Assembly: GCA_018894105.1 (NCBI GenBank)
Contig: CM032124.1
Location: 3,085,501 to 3,149,500, forward strand
Length of the DNA: 64,000 bases
Reading direction: 5' to 3'
Source: Jacaranda mimosifolia
Taxonomy: Eukaryota; Streptophyta; Magnoliopsida; Lamiales; Bignoniaceae
Positions 21,738 to 33,859 of this stretch are shown here, one piece after another. Below the pieces are notes generated by a model that was given only the letters and a program-made list of their open reading frames with translations, was not told the origin of the DNA and searched no databases. The first letter of the stretch is position 1, and the number at the start of each line of letters is the position of its first letter. A program made the translations under genes and the position numbers.

Positions 21738-24026
21738 TTGGGGAGTGATAGTGAGGCCACGAGGTCGGATAGGGTTCCGACCAGCGGTGAAGAGGGATCA
21801 AACAGTAGTTCTAACAGCTTGTCGAGTAGTAGCTTGACCTCGAGCAATGATCGTGCTGTCGTTGCGGCTAAGCAGAGCAAGCCCCCGATTTATCGTGGTC
21901 GATTGGTCACCTCAAGTCACTATAGTGAGATTAGGTTGACAGTGAGGGAGGTTGATTTGGCCTTCTTAGGTAGTTGTACCATGTCCCCGATGACTATAGT
22001 TTGATCATTCTGGGGCTCGAGGGTAGAATGGACCAACCATCTGAAAGGTGCATCACTGTGTTCAAAGATGATCTTAGGTATGGTCTTAGGTTCTCTCTAT
22101 CTAATGCCATAGTACACCTATTACAAGGTCTGCAGGTTTGCATTACTCAGCTATTTCCCAATTGTTTCTCCAACTTATATAGTTTTGTGGTCTTAATGCA
22201 TATTTATAACCAACTACCTACGTTTGCCAACTTTAGCAAACTCTTCCATCTCCCTATATCTCGCAAGTCGGGGAGTAGTGAGGAGTCTGGGTTCTGTTGT
22301 TTAACGGCTCATCCTTGTCGGAAATTCTTTGTAACCCTTGCTTCCTCATTTGGGCAAAAGTGGAAGAATAGGATTTTTATGTTCGATCACCAGGGGGATT
22401 GGGCTTTAATATCCCCAGGGGTTGGATGAGGGGGCACGTCGAGATGCTAGGGAACCCGACTCCGACTTGGCCCAATACTTTTGTGAGGGATCTGATTGAG
22501 TTTGGTCAGATGGAGGCATATGGTTTTATCAAGGAGAGAAACCTCATGCTGGCTAGCTTGTCACCTGCTCAGCTCGACTTGCCCGCGGATGCTCGATTAG
22601 GTAGAATTTATATGAGCTTTGTTTATTGTTATGCATGCATTATTATGGTCGAATCTCATGCGTTGTTTGCTTTGCCTCTTGCAGACTGAGAAGACATCAT
22701 GAATCGGCCACGCCTTCAAGTTATTGCTTGCGCTGAAAGGAACAGAGAGAACTGCGAGCGGCGCACAGATGCAAGCACCCTATAAAAGGCTCGACAAGAG
22801 CTGGCCGCTCCACCGTTGGTTGTTGCCATTCCTATTGCTGCTGCTGTACCATCTCTTAGTCGTAGTTCGGTTGGTCGAGGTAAAAGGCCTATCGCCTTAC
22901 AGAGAGGGCCCGCTTCGAAAAAGGCTGATCAGGGCAAAGACAAAGCCTGGGCAGTAACAACGTTCGAGCGCGCCAAGATGACAGGACTTTGTTCGACTTG
23001 ACGGATCTACCATCTCCTCGCTTTGGGACCAAGCTGAAGGTCCATAATTTGATGTTAGTAATGAAGGTGGGGGAAACTGGGTCCTTGCCCATGAAGGTTT
23101 TAATGGCTGGTCTGTTCACTTCAGACCAGCGCAAGGTAATCGAAAAGAGCCAGGGTGCTGCGATGAAAGCCTTGGAATATCATGCCAAGATGGTAAGATT
23201 TTGGTCGAGTCATGTTTGACATTTCGTTGTAGTGAGCATTTTCTTTATACTGATGAAAATGTTGCCTTCATAAGTCGAGCAGCTGGGGTACCGCATGTTT
23301 CGGAGGTCGAAACTTGCCCTCGATCAGGTGAATCAATTGCGGTTAGAATACAAGGAGATGGATACAACGAAGGCGGCACTCGAGTCTGCCCAAATGGAGG
23401 TTGAGCGGTTGACTAAGCAGATGGAGGAGGCGAACTTGCAGCTTGCAACAAAAGACGCCGAGCTAATAATTGTGGTGACTGCTAGAAGCGTGGCCGACGA
23501 GCTTCTAAACAAAGCATAGTTAGATAACGACCAAGCACATAGGTACCAGGCCGCTTTGCAGTTTGCTTGTCGGGAATTTAGGTGGACGCTGCCAAATGTT
23601 AGACGGGAGGCGCTGCAGCAATTCATGCTAACGTCAGCTTTTATAGATGCTAGCGTCGTCTTTTCACTTGACGTAGCTAAAGATGTATTTGACAAGGCCA
23701 TTCCCTAGCTGGAGTTTTTAGGATACAACATCTATGCTGAGGATAAAGAGCATTTGAACTACATGCTCGATGACCAGCTCCACATATACCCCGAAAAAGG
23801 GCCCCCTGCCAATGAGGCCACCACTGAAGCTGCATATGTTACTAGTTCTGTACCTATTCCTCTTCTTGCTATTCCCGAGCACCAGTTCTGTGTCGAGGCG
23901 GTGACCATAAAGTTTGATTTTGCCAATAATTTTACATTTGACATGAGGGATGGCAAGGTGAACGCAGCCCAGTATTTTTCGCCCGACGAACATCCTTTTC
24001 TAGTGGATGAAGCGGGCCCATCTTGA
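21738..24026 (+). pseudogene. Antisense ORF region of the Tat-like element (gypsy-type transposon domain, PF04195-like), broken
   Basis: This lies on the strand opposite to gag-pol, between integrase and the 3' LTR. Successive open pieces at 21738-22004, 21974-22429, 22399-22689, 22989-23219, 23295-23519 and 23754-24026 read as one decayed protein. It has a Ser-rich start, then RYGLRFSLSNAIVHLLQGL with QLFPNCF and AHPCRKFF, resembling the Pfam putative gypsy type transposon domain. A basic stretch follows (about 22850-22960), then a coiled-coil segment (VERLTKQMEEANLQLATKDA at about 23400-23460). Antisense ORFs at this place are established for Tat elements such as Grande; their role is unknown. 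The order of the pieces and the domain match are inference from motif memory. Confidence 0.65.
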
Positions 24027-24910
24027 CTTTCAGGGTAAGACGAAGAGGAGGCCCCCCGAGATGAAGTAGAGGGGTCGAACTAAATTTGAGGTTGAGTGCC
24101 CGCCACTCGATGATGCCTGCAGTCTTCTTCTACTTTTTACTTTCTCTATTTTTTTTTTTGTACTTCAGAAGTGCCTTTGTAATTGGAATTCTTCAATGTT
24201 AATGGGATCTATTATTGAGCTTATCAGTGTGTACTAGAATTTAGTTCCCATTATTTTCAATTGATTAATGACCACCGTATTACGTCGTGCTTAACAATTC
24301 TCGTGGTTTAGTCTTAACAATTCTATATGGTCGATTTAAACTTGCACGATTTAAAAAATTTGCACAAATTGACAATTCTACATGGTCGATTTAAAAACTT
24401 GCAAGATTTTAAATATTCCAAGTCTTCACTCATTGCTAATGTTGTAAGTGTGGTTTACTTACAATTTTTCCATGACTTGGGTTGAGCTGGTTGGTCCCGT
24501 CAGGTGGATTCATTCGATGAAATGCATAGTTTCAATCTGGTGGCTTGAAGCCTTATCAGTGACAATTGCTTGGAGCTCATTAGATGGTCGAATACGGGGT
24601 TGACTGTGAACGGTCATGCTATTTGATTGGGGCTAGAAAACCTTTATTTGGCAGCCAGAAGCTACTACTCGATCGACCTTAGGTGGTCTACCTATTTAAG
24701 AACTTAGGTTGGGAAGCCTAGGTTTGGCAACTTGAAGCCGCCAGGTGGTCGATTGTAGGGTCGACTACAAACGATCAGACTAATTAACGACTGGGGTGGG
24801 GGGCCTTTATCACACGGCTCGATGCCGCCATCCCCTTGATTATATCATACGAATGTGTTGTTAGATAAAATATTTGGGAGCTTTATTAATACAAAACTGT
24901 AGAACGAGTT

Positions 24911-27900
24911 TCATACATAGAATTTTCTTAAATTAACAGCATTCCAAGGTCGCGGGAGCTCATTGCTGTTCATATCGGCCAACCAATAAGTTTTATGCTT
25001 TGCCACTTTAGTCACTAAATATGGCCCTTCCCATTTGGGGTTGAGTTTGCCCATTTTCTTGGAGACCTTGACTTTTTTGAGGACGAGGTCACCAACTTTG
25101 AAGTTCCACGGTTGGATCCCCTTGTTATAATAATCGGCCATCTTTGATCGATATATCTACATTGTGGAATAAGCCTGCTGGCACAACTCGTCGATGGTTT
25201 CAAGGTCAAGTTCCCTTTCTGAGGACTTCGTGATTGGTTTAAAGTGTATCACTCGAGCTGTGTGCTGTATTAGTTCGGTTGGGATTACTGCTTCTAATCC
25301 GTAGACCAGACTATAAGGGTTGTGTCTTGTTGCTGTTCATGAGGTTGTCCTGTATGCCCATAGTACGCCTGGGAGGTCATCTGCCCAGGTCGCTCCGATT
25401 CCTATTATCTTTATCTTAAGGTGGTCGAGCATCATTTTGTTTGTTACTTCAGTTTGACCGTTAGCTTGGGGGTTTCCTACCGAGGTAAAGTGTTGGTGAA
25501 TTCTTAGGCTTTCACACCAGTTCCTTGTGCTTTTACTTTGGAATTGGGTCCTGTTGTCTGATATGAGGACTTTAGGGAGGCCGAAACGACAAATTATATT
25601 TTTCCATATGAAGCTCTTAATGGCGATGTTGGTTATCTTAGGAACTACTTCCGCTTCGACCTACTTGGTAAAATATTCGACCACCACGGTGATGAACTTC
25701 CTTTGGCCTGTCGTTTTTGGGAGAGAACCAACGATGTCGATTCCCCATTGGTCAAATGGTCATGTGATCTGGACATTTACCATTGCTGTTGCGGGTTGGT
25801 GAGTTATGTTCGAGTGAACCTGGCAGGATGGGCATCATTTGGTGAAATTGACGGCTTCGTTGAGCAATGTGGGCCAAAAATATCCATACCTAATGATCTT
25901 GTGGGCTAGGATGCGGTCGGCGGAGTGATTACCACATATGCCCCGCATGAACTTCGTGGAGAACATCTCGGGCTTGGTCAGGATCTAAGCATCTCAATGG
26001 TGGGCCTGAGATTGAACTCCTATATAGTAGCCCATGCTCGTCAAGGGCAAATTTGGCTGCTTGGTTTCTGAGTCGATACGCCTTGCCTTTGTCTTCAGGG
26101 AGTATTCCTTGTCTGAGGTAGAGTTTGATTGCATCTTGCCAAGAGGGATTTCCTTCTCTGACACTCCCAACCAAGACCTAGTCGGAACAATTTATGGACG
26201 GTTTGTTTGTGACCAGGAACGTAATTGTTCTATCCCTAGTCCCTTTGGCTAAGCTAGCGAACTTACATAGAGCGTCTGCTCTTTCATTTTTTGATCGAGG
26301 TACTTGGTTCAAAGTGAACTTCTTGAATTGCTGGCGCAACCTTTTCACCTCAGCGAGGTACTTGGTCATTATAGCTTCTTTGGCTTCAAAATTGCCTTCG
26401 ACCTGCTCAGCAACTAGCTGAGAGTCAGTGATTGCACAAGCTGCTTGACTCCTTGGTCTACTGCCATCATCACACCCGTGAAGAGGCCCTCATACTCTGC
26501 TGTGTTGTTTGTTACTGGATAGTCGAGCTTAATAGTAAAATCATACTCTTCTGTGAGCAGGGAGTGGAGTGAGACTCCTACTCCTCCTCCCGCAAAAGTT
26601 GCCGAGCCATCAACATGTAGTGTCCAAATGAGGGAGCTATGGTCGAAATGCTCTAGTAGGTTGAACTTTTTGATGATGAAATTCGCTAACACCTGTGCTT
26701 TTTCGGCTGTTCGGGGCAGGAAATTGATGTCAAATTTGCCTAGTTCGATCGCCCATTTGGTTAGTCGCCCAGATGTGTCTGGTTTAGATAACACGTGCTT
26801 CAATAGTTGGTTTGTCAATACTGCGATGGAATGTGACTGGACATAATGCCTCAACTTCTTAGTCACTGTGACCACGGCGAGTGCGAACTTCTCGATCTCA
26901 AGGTAATTGTGTTCTGGGCCTTGCAATGATTTGCTGTAGTAGTAGACAGGTCAGTGCGTTTCGTCTCTCATCGAGATCAAAATCTAGCTGATTGATGCCA
27001 CCGACACTGCCAAGTACATGTATAGAGTTTTGCCTAGGTTGAGTTTGGCTAACATGGGCAGTGAGGATATGTATTGCTTTAGTTCGGCTAGGGCCTGGTC
27101 GTACTGCTCCAGATATTGAAAACATGACTTTTTAGCATTTCAGAGAATTTTAAAGAATGGCAAACTCTTGTCGGCTAGCCGAGTAATGAACCTTCCTAGG
27201 GCGATGACCCGTCTAACCAGTTGTTGCACATCCCTGATTATTCAAAGGGATTTGATGTCCAAGATTGCTTGAATTTTTTAAGGATTCGCCTTGATGCCTT
27301 TTTGGGTGACCATGTACCCTAAGAACTTTCCTCCCCAAACTCCAAAGTACATTTGCTAGGGTTAAGCTTCATGCTAAATGCACGAAGTATGGAAAATGTG
27401 TGGTTGAGGTCGTCCAGATGTTTTTCTATTTTTTGTGTTTCAACAATCATGTTGTCGACATACACTTCCATTGTTTGTCCGATCTCGTTTTTGAACGTGA
27501 AGTTCACTAGTCTCTGATAGGTTGCCCCTATGTTTTTAAGCCAAAAGGTATTACCAGAAAGCAGTAAACCCCATTAGGCACGACTAGGGGTGTACGATGA
27601 GTCGAGTCGGCTCATGAGCCTCATGAGCGGGCTCGATTATAGCTCGACTCAAGCTCGAGTTTTTCGAGCTCGAGCTTTAACATGAGCCGAGCTCGAGCTC
27701 ATCTCTAGTTGTTCAAAAGCTTATGAGCCGGCTCATGATCTTTTTCCTATTTTTAAATATTTTTTATATATTAATTAAATAATTAATATATATAATAATT
27801 TACTTTCTTTTTCTAATTTTAAATATTTATTATATATTAATTAATATGTATTAATAATTTACTTTTTTTTTCTAATTTTAAATATTTATATATATGATTA

Positions 27901-28800
27901 TAATTATAATATATTAATAATTTAATAATTTATCAATAATTATAATATATTATAATTTAAATCATTATAGTATTTATTATAATTTCATATATATTTAATT
28001 TATAATAATAATTTTAATTATTTTATTAATTATTATTAAATAATTATGATATATTAATAATTTAATATTTTTATTTAATTTAAAATTTTCTGATGAGCCG
28101 GCTCGAGCTCGACTCGAGCTCAGTATTTTTGAACTTGAGCTCGAGCTCGAGCCCTTAAGAGCAAGCTCGAGCTCAAGCTCGAGCTCGAGCCTGCAATTAT
28201 TGGCAAGCTTGAGCTCGAGCTCGACTCGTTTACACCCCTAGGCACGACAAAAGATGTCTTATCTCTATCCTTGAGTGCCATGAATATTTGGTAGTAACCT
28301 TGGAACGCATCCCTCACACTTAACAATTCACAACCAGTAGTAGGATCGACTAGTAAGTCTATGCAAGGCAAGGGGTAAGGATTTGTAGGGCAAGCTTTAT
28401 TGAGATCAGTGAAATTGTTACACATGCACCATTTTCCCTCATTTTTGGGGACAAAGACTATATTACAAAGCCAACTAGGGTATTGAATTTCAATAATGTA
28501 TCCTGCTTCTAATAGCTTGTTAACTTCGTCTTCAATAATTTGGCTTCTCTCAGCATTGAATGTCCGGGTCTTCTGATTCACGGGTTTGTATGAGAGATCC
28601 ATGTTGAGCCTATGAACAATGACACTGGGGACGATTCCTTGCAGGTCGGAGGCCTTCCATGCGAATACGTCGATGTTCATGTGGAGAAAGTTGACCATGA
28701 GGCATTCCATGTGATCACCCATATCGCCACCGATCCGAGTGGTCTTATCAGGATTTCCCAGTTTGAGCTCAATGGTCTTGAATTCTCCCATAAGTTCTAG
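24911..28800 (-). pseudogene. Tat-like pol: reverse transcriptase, RNase H (two), integrase, with a MITE inserted in RT
   Basis: Read on minus: RT begins before 28600 (FAWKASDLQGI, DLNKACPTNPYPLP), is cut at 28241 by a hAT MITE, and resumes at 27584 (IPFGLKN, GATYQRLV) with MEVYVDNMIVE at about 27460. The usual YVDD is YVDN here. RNase H follows at 26926-26414 (first part EIEKFALAVVTV; archaeal-type part HVDGSATFAGGGVGVSLHS and TNNTAEYEGL) and continues to 26178 (PRSKNERADALCKFAS). Integrase starts near 26174 with PSWQDAIKLYL and the LRCLDPDQA/EVHAGH zinc-binding part, and ends with KWEGPYLV at about 25040 and PWNAVNLRKFY. Several stops and frame changes separate these pieces. Confidence 0.88.
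27585..28240. mobile_element. hAT-type MITE inserted in the Tat reverse transcriptase, 656 bp, exact 8 bp TSD
   Basis: GGCACGAC is duplicated exactly at 27577-27584 and 28241-28248. The ends are TAGGGGTGTACGATGAGTCG and, inverted, TAGGGGTGTAAACGAGTCGA. Both subterminal regions are dense in GAGCTCGAG and GGCTCATGAG-type words, and the middle is almost pure A/T. It postdates the Gypsy element, whose RT frame is continuous once it is excluded. Confidence 0.94.
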
Positions 28801-29040
28801 CTCGGTGTCTTCGAGTTTGCACTTTTTGACCCACTATTCACCCTCAAGTTCTGCTACTGGGGCATCTCCCGAGGGGTTCAATTTGGGTCGAGTCTTCTAC
28901 TTAGTAGCCTCGACCGAAATGATGTAGCATCACTATGTTTCTTTAACATTGCAACGGAGTTCCTCTATGCTCATAGAAGTTGGGAACTTCACCTTCATAT
29001 GATAGGTTGGGACTATAGCTCGAAAATCATTCAAAGTTAG

Positions 29041-29229
29041 TCATTCAATGATAGCATTGTATGCGAAGGGTGTATCGACGACCAGGTAGTTAACCATAAG
29101 GGTTCTCCTTGTCGGGGCTTCTATGAATGAAGTGGAGAGGTTGATGGACTCGTCTAGCATAATCTCTATGCTGCCAAACCTAATCAGCGGAGTCTTGACG
29201 GGCTCGAACTTGAGTTTTCCCAACTTCAT
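29041..29229 (-). pseudogene. Tat-like retropepsin fragment
   Basis: The open piece contains LKFEPVKTPLIRFGSIEIML and ends LVVDTPFAYNAIIE, the pattern seen at the C-terminal half of Tat-lineage protease (LVVD.P.AYN.I.GR). The catalytic Asp segment should lie upstream (29230-29740) but is not readable without frame changes. Confidence 0.6.
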
Positions 29230-29740
29230 TCTCTGTAGGGTTGACAGAAAGATGATGTTTGTAGAGATGCCATTGTCGGTTAGGATTTTATGGACTTCAA
29301 AGTTTGCTATCTCGATAGATATGACTAGGGGACAATTGAGCTGGCTGTCCGCTCATTGACCTTTGAGGTGAGAAAGATCATCTTCTAAGAAAGATATTGG
29401 TTTTGTGCTCGTAGACAGCTGGAACACTGTTTCGACCATTGAAGAATTGGTTGATTTTAGCCTTCTTTGGTTTTGCTTCCTGGCTGATTTGGAGTCCCCC
29501 TAGTAGGACCTCCAGCTATGGTGTCAATGACCCCCCTGATCAGTAGGCAGGGATCATGGGCGGATTTTTTTCCTCTGTCTTTTTTTCTCAAGCTGATCGA
29601 TCGTTCTCTTTGGGAGTCTGGTCGGTCGTCCCTAGTTCCTGCTTGACACTTTCATGAACAAACTTCTTGAGATGGCCCTACCTGATCAGCCTCTTGATCT
29701 CGTCATGGAGGTTGAAGTAGTCCTCCGTGTCATGCCTTTT

Positions 29741-30457
29741 TTACCAATGAAAATGGTAGTATTTCTTAGACCTCTTCATTGCTTCAGTTTTAACTAGGTT
29801 CCTAGGTCTATTCAAAAGGTTGTCATGCTCGATGGCAAACATCACTTCTTTCCTTGGGAGGTTGAGCTGCGTGTACTCATGGAAATGTTTAATAGGAGAT
29901 CGACGACCCTTCTTTTGTTGGCGGTCCTCTTTCTCCTTCTGCTTTCTCTTCTCGACCTTCGAGTTGCCATATTTCAACTTGTTTATATCCTCCTGCATCA
30001 TGTATCTCTCAACGAGGTCGAGCAATTCCTCCATTGACCTTGACCTTTCCTTAACTAAAGCATTTGCGCACTTCTTGTAGTGGAGTCCTAGGAAAAGTAC
30101 GGCAATCAAAAACTTAATTCGCAGGTTGTCGATTATTAGGACCTTCGTGTTAAACCTAGTAAAGAAATCACAGAGAAACTCTCCTTCGTTTTGTCTCATC
30201 ATGTGTAGGTGGGTGTGGGGGAGTTTTGCTTTTCTCCGGCTAGCAAATTGGTGTAGAAATTTATCGCATAGTTGGCCGTAGGAGTAAATCGATGTCGGTT
30301 CCAGCTTTATAAACCAATCCAACATAAGGCCTTGGAGAGTGGTTACTAACATCTTGGCATGAATATATTCATTGTGGCCATGCAGCTGCATCATATGCTT
30401 GAACTGGAGGAGATGCTCGTTTAGATTCGATGAGCTATCATATCGAGGTAAGCCCAT
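29741..30457 (-). pseudogene. Tat-like gag (capsid) fragment
   Basis: 238 codons open on minus: GLPRYDSSSNLNEHLLQFKH, TLQGLMLDWFIKLEPTSI, DKFLHQFAS and SFTR-like FFTRFNTKVL, matching the retrotrans_gag domain layout in order. The C-terminal third is basic (KRKQKEKEDRQQKKGRR). The N-terminal part between the PBS and 30457 has several stops. No CCHC knuckle was seen, which is common in this lineage. Confidence 0.8.
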
Positions 30458-31173
30458 TTGGACCTTGGCGTCGACGGCTATTTGCTCGTCAATAATTTCT
30501 TGGACGAAGGGCGATTCTCTCTCCCGTCAAAATCATGGAATCCTTCCTGGTAGTGGTTCTTATTTGTGTTCCTCCTTGATATCTCCTTTAGTTGCCTATT
30601 TAGCTGTTGTACTTGGTGGGAAACTTCTTCCCATTCTTTCTTATCGGCCTAGCTGAGATTTTTGCTAGATAGGGGCCTGGCGTGCTCGATCTGCTCGCGC
30701 TGTAGGGCTCGATTGGGTCGAGCACAATAACCGACAAAGTCTGCTACCTCATTGTGGATGTTAGGCTGAGGCTCTTCTCACGGGGGGTGCCTCAGGTTGT
30801 CATTGCGTTGGTGAGGGAGTCGCTTGACCTCTTCACGACCCCTTTCTTTCTTGTCGGGCCTTTCCTCTGGCTGAGCAGGCTGTGGAGTAGCACTAGCTGC
30901 CAGTCCAGGCTGAAGGGTGTTGCGGTTTAGGGCGGCAGAAAGTTGTGCTTACATCTGGGCTGATATCTACTCATTGATCAATTACATCAGCTGCAGCATG
31001 GTCAAGATGAGCACCTAATCGGGTTGGGTGTTGGGTTCGGCCATGCCCTACTCCGCGGCACTTGTTTCTTCACAGGTTTGAGGAGGTGGTGTTGGGGACC
31101 TCTAATTTTCTTCTCGTTCTGACGTAGCTCACCTGGTATTCACCATTTTCTTGTATCGATTGCAAGCTCAACT

Positions 31174-31191
31174 TTCCCACAAACGGCACCA
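31174..31191 (-). other. Primer binding site of the Tat-like element
   Basis: On minus, TGGTGCCGTTTGTGGGAA begins two bases inside the 5' LTR. It matches the complement of plant tRNA-Asp 3' ends at about 14 of 18 positions, judged from memory of that tRNA, and is a typical Gypsy arrangement. Confidence 0.6.
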
Positions 31192-31193
31192 AA

Positions 31194-32064
31194 TGATAAG
31201 GGTTTGGAATATTTTCTGAGTTGACTAGGTAAAGATCCAATTCACTCGACTTGGATTCAATCAGCTTTGATGAGATTAGGATTATCGAAAGTGAGTCCTG
31301 CAATCATTAGCAAATGTTAGGCTCGCCGAGAGAGCCCTCAACTCAGGCGCTCCGACGCTCAAGTTAGTATTTTAAACTGGCTGAGAGGATCGACCAGCCT
31401 AATGAGAGTTTAAGGAGAATAATATGACATACCTTTTGAAGGCTGAGGATGTTGTATTTATAGCCACTTCCTGGTGGTTGATAAAATGGGGATGCCCCTG
31501 TGATTTTAGAGGGGCTATTGTATCTATCCGAGGGCCCTCAGGTTAATCCCCCATGATGTACTGGCACCAGGTGGCGAAACCAGAGGTGGAGTAGCATACT
31601 AGTAGTGCGCCTGGGCCTGGCACAACTATCAGAGCAGCGTGCGATAGGGGCACGCACTAGTAATGCGGCGTTATACACCCTGGAGCCGCATTTAATGCGG
31701 TTGCAGTTACTGTTGTATACGCCGACCCTGCTGGTCGAAGAGAATGCTTCGGGTGTCGATCTAGCCTTGTTCGACTGGAGGCATATAACGGTTGGGTGTG
31801 GAGGCTGGGCCTCTCGATCATGGTCGACAATGGTGTTTTGACCCTGATGAGATCGAGTAACGATATTATTCAGGTTCTGTTCCGATTGAGAGAAATTAGA
31901 TTGGGCCGGCCAGGCGATTTAACCGCTGGGCATCTTCAGAGTACTTCTCAATATTCGACATGTCCTGCTGGCGGGGCCTTCGACCTGGTCGAGAGTTGTT
32001 GGGTTCGACCTGCTGGACCTGGTCGAGAAGTGTTAGGCTGGGCTTGTTGGGCCGTCCCACGTCA
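31194..32064 (-). repeat. 5' LTR of the Tat-like element
   Basis: 871 bp, starting TGACGTGGGACGGCCC on minus at 32064 and ending ACCCTTATCA at 31194. It carries a TATTTATAGCCACTTCC-like segment at about 31455 (plus strand) that is shared with the other LTR. Confidence 0.9.
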
Positions 32065-32069
32065 CATAT

Positions 32070-33384
32070 AAGATAGAATATTGTATGCTTAAGGCTTAAG
32101 AGAATAGGAAGTCAGAGAACCAAATCCTACTACGAAAGGCGAAATTCTATGTAAGCAATTTTAGAACATAATTATTCTAAAAGCAAGGACCAAGACATAT
32201 ATGTATATATTCTGATAACTAGTAAAATACTTTGTTTAATCAACTAACGGGCAGCAAATTAAAACTACTAAACACAAACAGGCTAACTAGTTTGCATGAC
32301 CAACTTGCTACACATATATTTTGATGATCAAGCAGAATATTTAACCAAACAATGGACAGATTTAGTTAGTTATTAGAACATAGAACTTTATTAACCACAA
32401 GCAAACGGAACAATGAAATATTACCTTAAGATTGATAGAGAAATTTAACAAAGATACCATGTATGCTTGTGTTTTGTGCAAATATATACAATTAAAATAT
32501 ATAATCGTGTAAAATGATGTAACATGAGATAATGTTTAAAGAAAGTAACAGAAAACCTACTTGAATGCAAAATAAAATTTGTATTAGTCGAGGCCTGTTG
32601 CTCCAATAATATCCTTAAGGTAATATTGCCCCTCACACAGTGCTAGAAGGCTCTTGGCAATTAACCTCCCAAGATACAACGGCTCTCCTCCGTTCTAAGG
32701 TAACACTCCAATAGAACGGAACGAGCGAACTATACTAACTTGGAATTCTTCTATGAAATGAAAGTGATGTGAAAGTACTTAATGTAGTGCTCAAACAAAT
32801 GCTAGTATGTTCTCATTTCAGTAATTAAGGTTGGTTCTAGGCACTTCTATTTATAGTTGTGCAATGCAATTTTGTTGATAAGACATGATTCTTCACTAGA
32901 ATTATAATTTTTTCTTTTAAGGACACAACTATAGGATAAAATTTCGTAACTTTACTCTTTTAATTAAGAGTCACAGCTCCACTAAAGAGTTAGGATCTCA
33001 AGTCATAGCTCTAACTTTTGAGCTAACTTTTCTATATGGGTGTGTCTGTCGGAATATATTAAAAATAAACTTTAATAATTTTATTTACACAGCCATACCC
33101 TTTTTCTCAACGTAGGTAACTCGTTCTACCCACTAAAATGTCCTTAAATTATTTCTCAATTTAAACTCAATTTTCTTATTCAATTATTTAATTTTGGTAT
33201 ATAAATATGTCGATTTTTTACACTATCGGACTTATTTGTAAACTTAATAACTCCATCTGATTTTAAGTTCATATAATTATTTTTATCCAAAGATAATTCA
33301 AATTCTAGTCAAAAGAAAAACTTTTCATACTCATATCATATAAATCAAAAACAAGAAACTCCATTATAAAAACATATATTATAT
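32070..33384. other. Intergenic DNA, unassigned
   Basis: Continues the DNA interrupted by the Gypsy insertion. No convincing gene. Segments at 32600-33060 (CTATTTATAGTTGTGC, GTGTGTCTGTCGGAATATAT) have the feel of LTR or promoter sequence, but no partner copy exists in the window. Confidence 0.5.
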
Positions 33385-33560
33385 CATATAAAGTGTAACT
33401 TTTAAGGGTTGAGTGGGTCTATCGACTTTGACTCTCTTTCATTTTCCTCAAGGACTTCACCTAGCACGCCGCATATTACTCATTGTTTTGATAGATAAAT
33501 CTCACATGTTATTCTTTATTTTATATTACTGAGTACAGCCTGGTTGGACGTATAATGTAT
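33385..33560. repeat. Dispersed repeat copy D3
   Basis: AACTTTTAAGGGTTGAGTGG at about 33395 and CACATGTTATTCTTTATTTT at about 33503 match D1 and D2 in the same order. It is continuous across the position where D1 carries the MITE 16770-17654. Confidence 0.6.
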
Positions 33561-33859
33561 ATTCAAGGCTTTTTTTCTCCATTTTATTCTAATTGTTTGT
33601 ATATATTTTTATCAAAAATATTATTTATTTTTATTTTTAATTCTTCATACACCAATGTCAACAAAATTAAATTGAACCTAACATAATAAAGCCTTCACTT
33701 ATGACTTTGAAACAATTAATATCTAGACATTTGTTCAAAAAATATGTTTTTTTATGCATACAAAAATATACATTTGTTTAAAAATTATATACTTTGAAAC
33801 AATTAATGTGTTTTTTTAAAAAATATGTTCTTTGTAAATTCTTATATGTTGGCCAATTT

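Larger units (their letters stand above)
20471..32064 (-). mobile_element. Ty3/Gypsy LTR retrotransposon, Tat-like lineage, complete but degenerate, 11.6 kb
   Basis: LTRs at 20471-21333 and 31194-32064 are direct repeats that diverge by roughly one base in eight by eye, mainly transitions. CATAT flanks the element exactly (20466-20470 and 32065-32069). The internal order on minus is 5' LTR, PBS, gag (about 30457-29741), protease (29229-29041), reverse transcriptase, two RNase H-like stretches, integrase to about 24911, then a 3.5 kb region with plus-strand antisense ORFs, PPT and 3' LTR. A second RNase H and an antisense ORF before the 3' LTR are known traits of the Tat/Ogre/Grande group. Many stops and shifts make it non-autonomous today. 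Confidence 0.93.
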
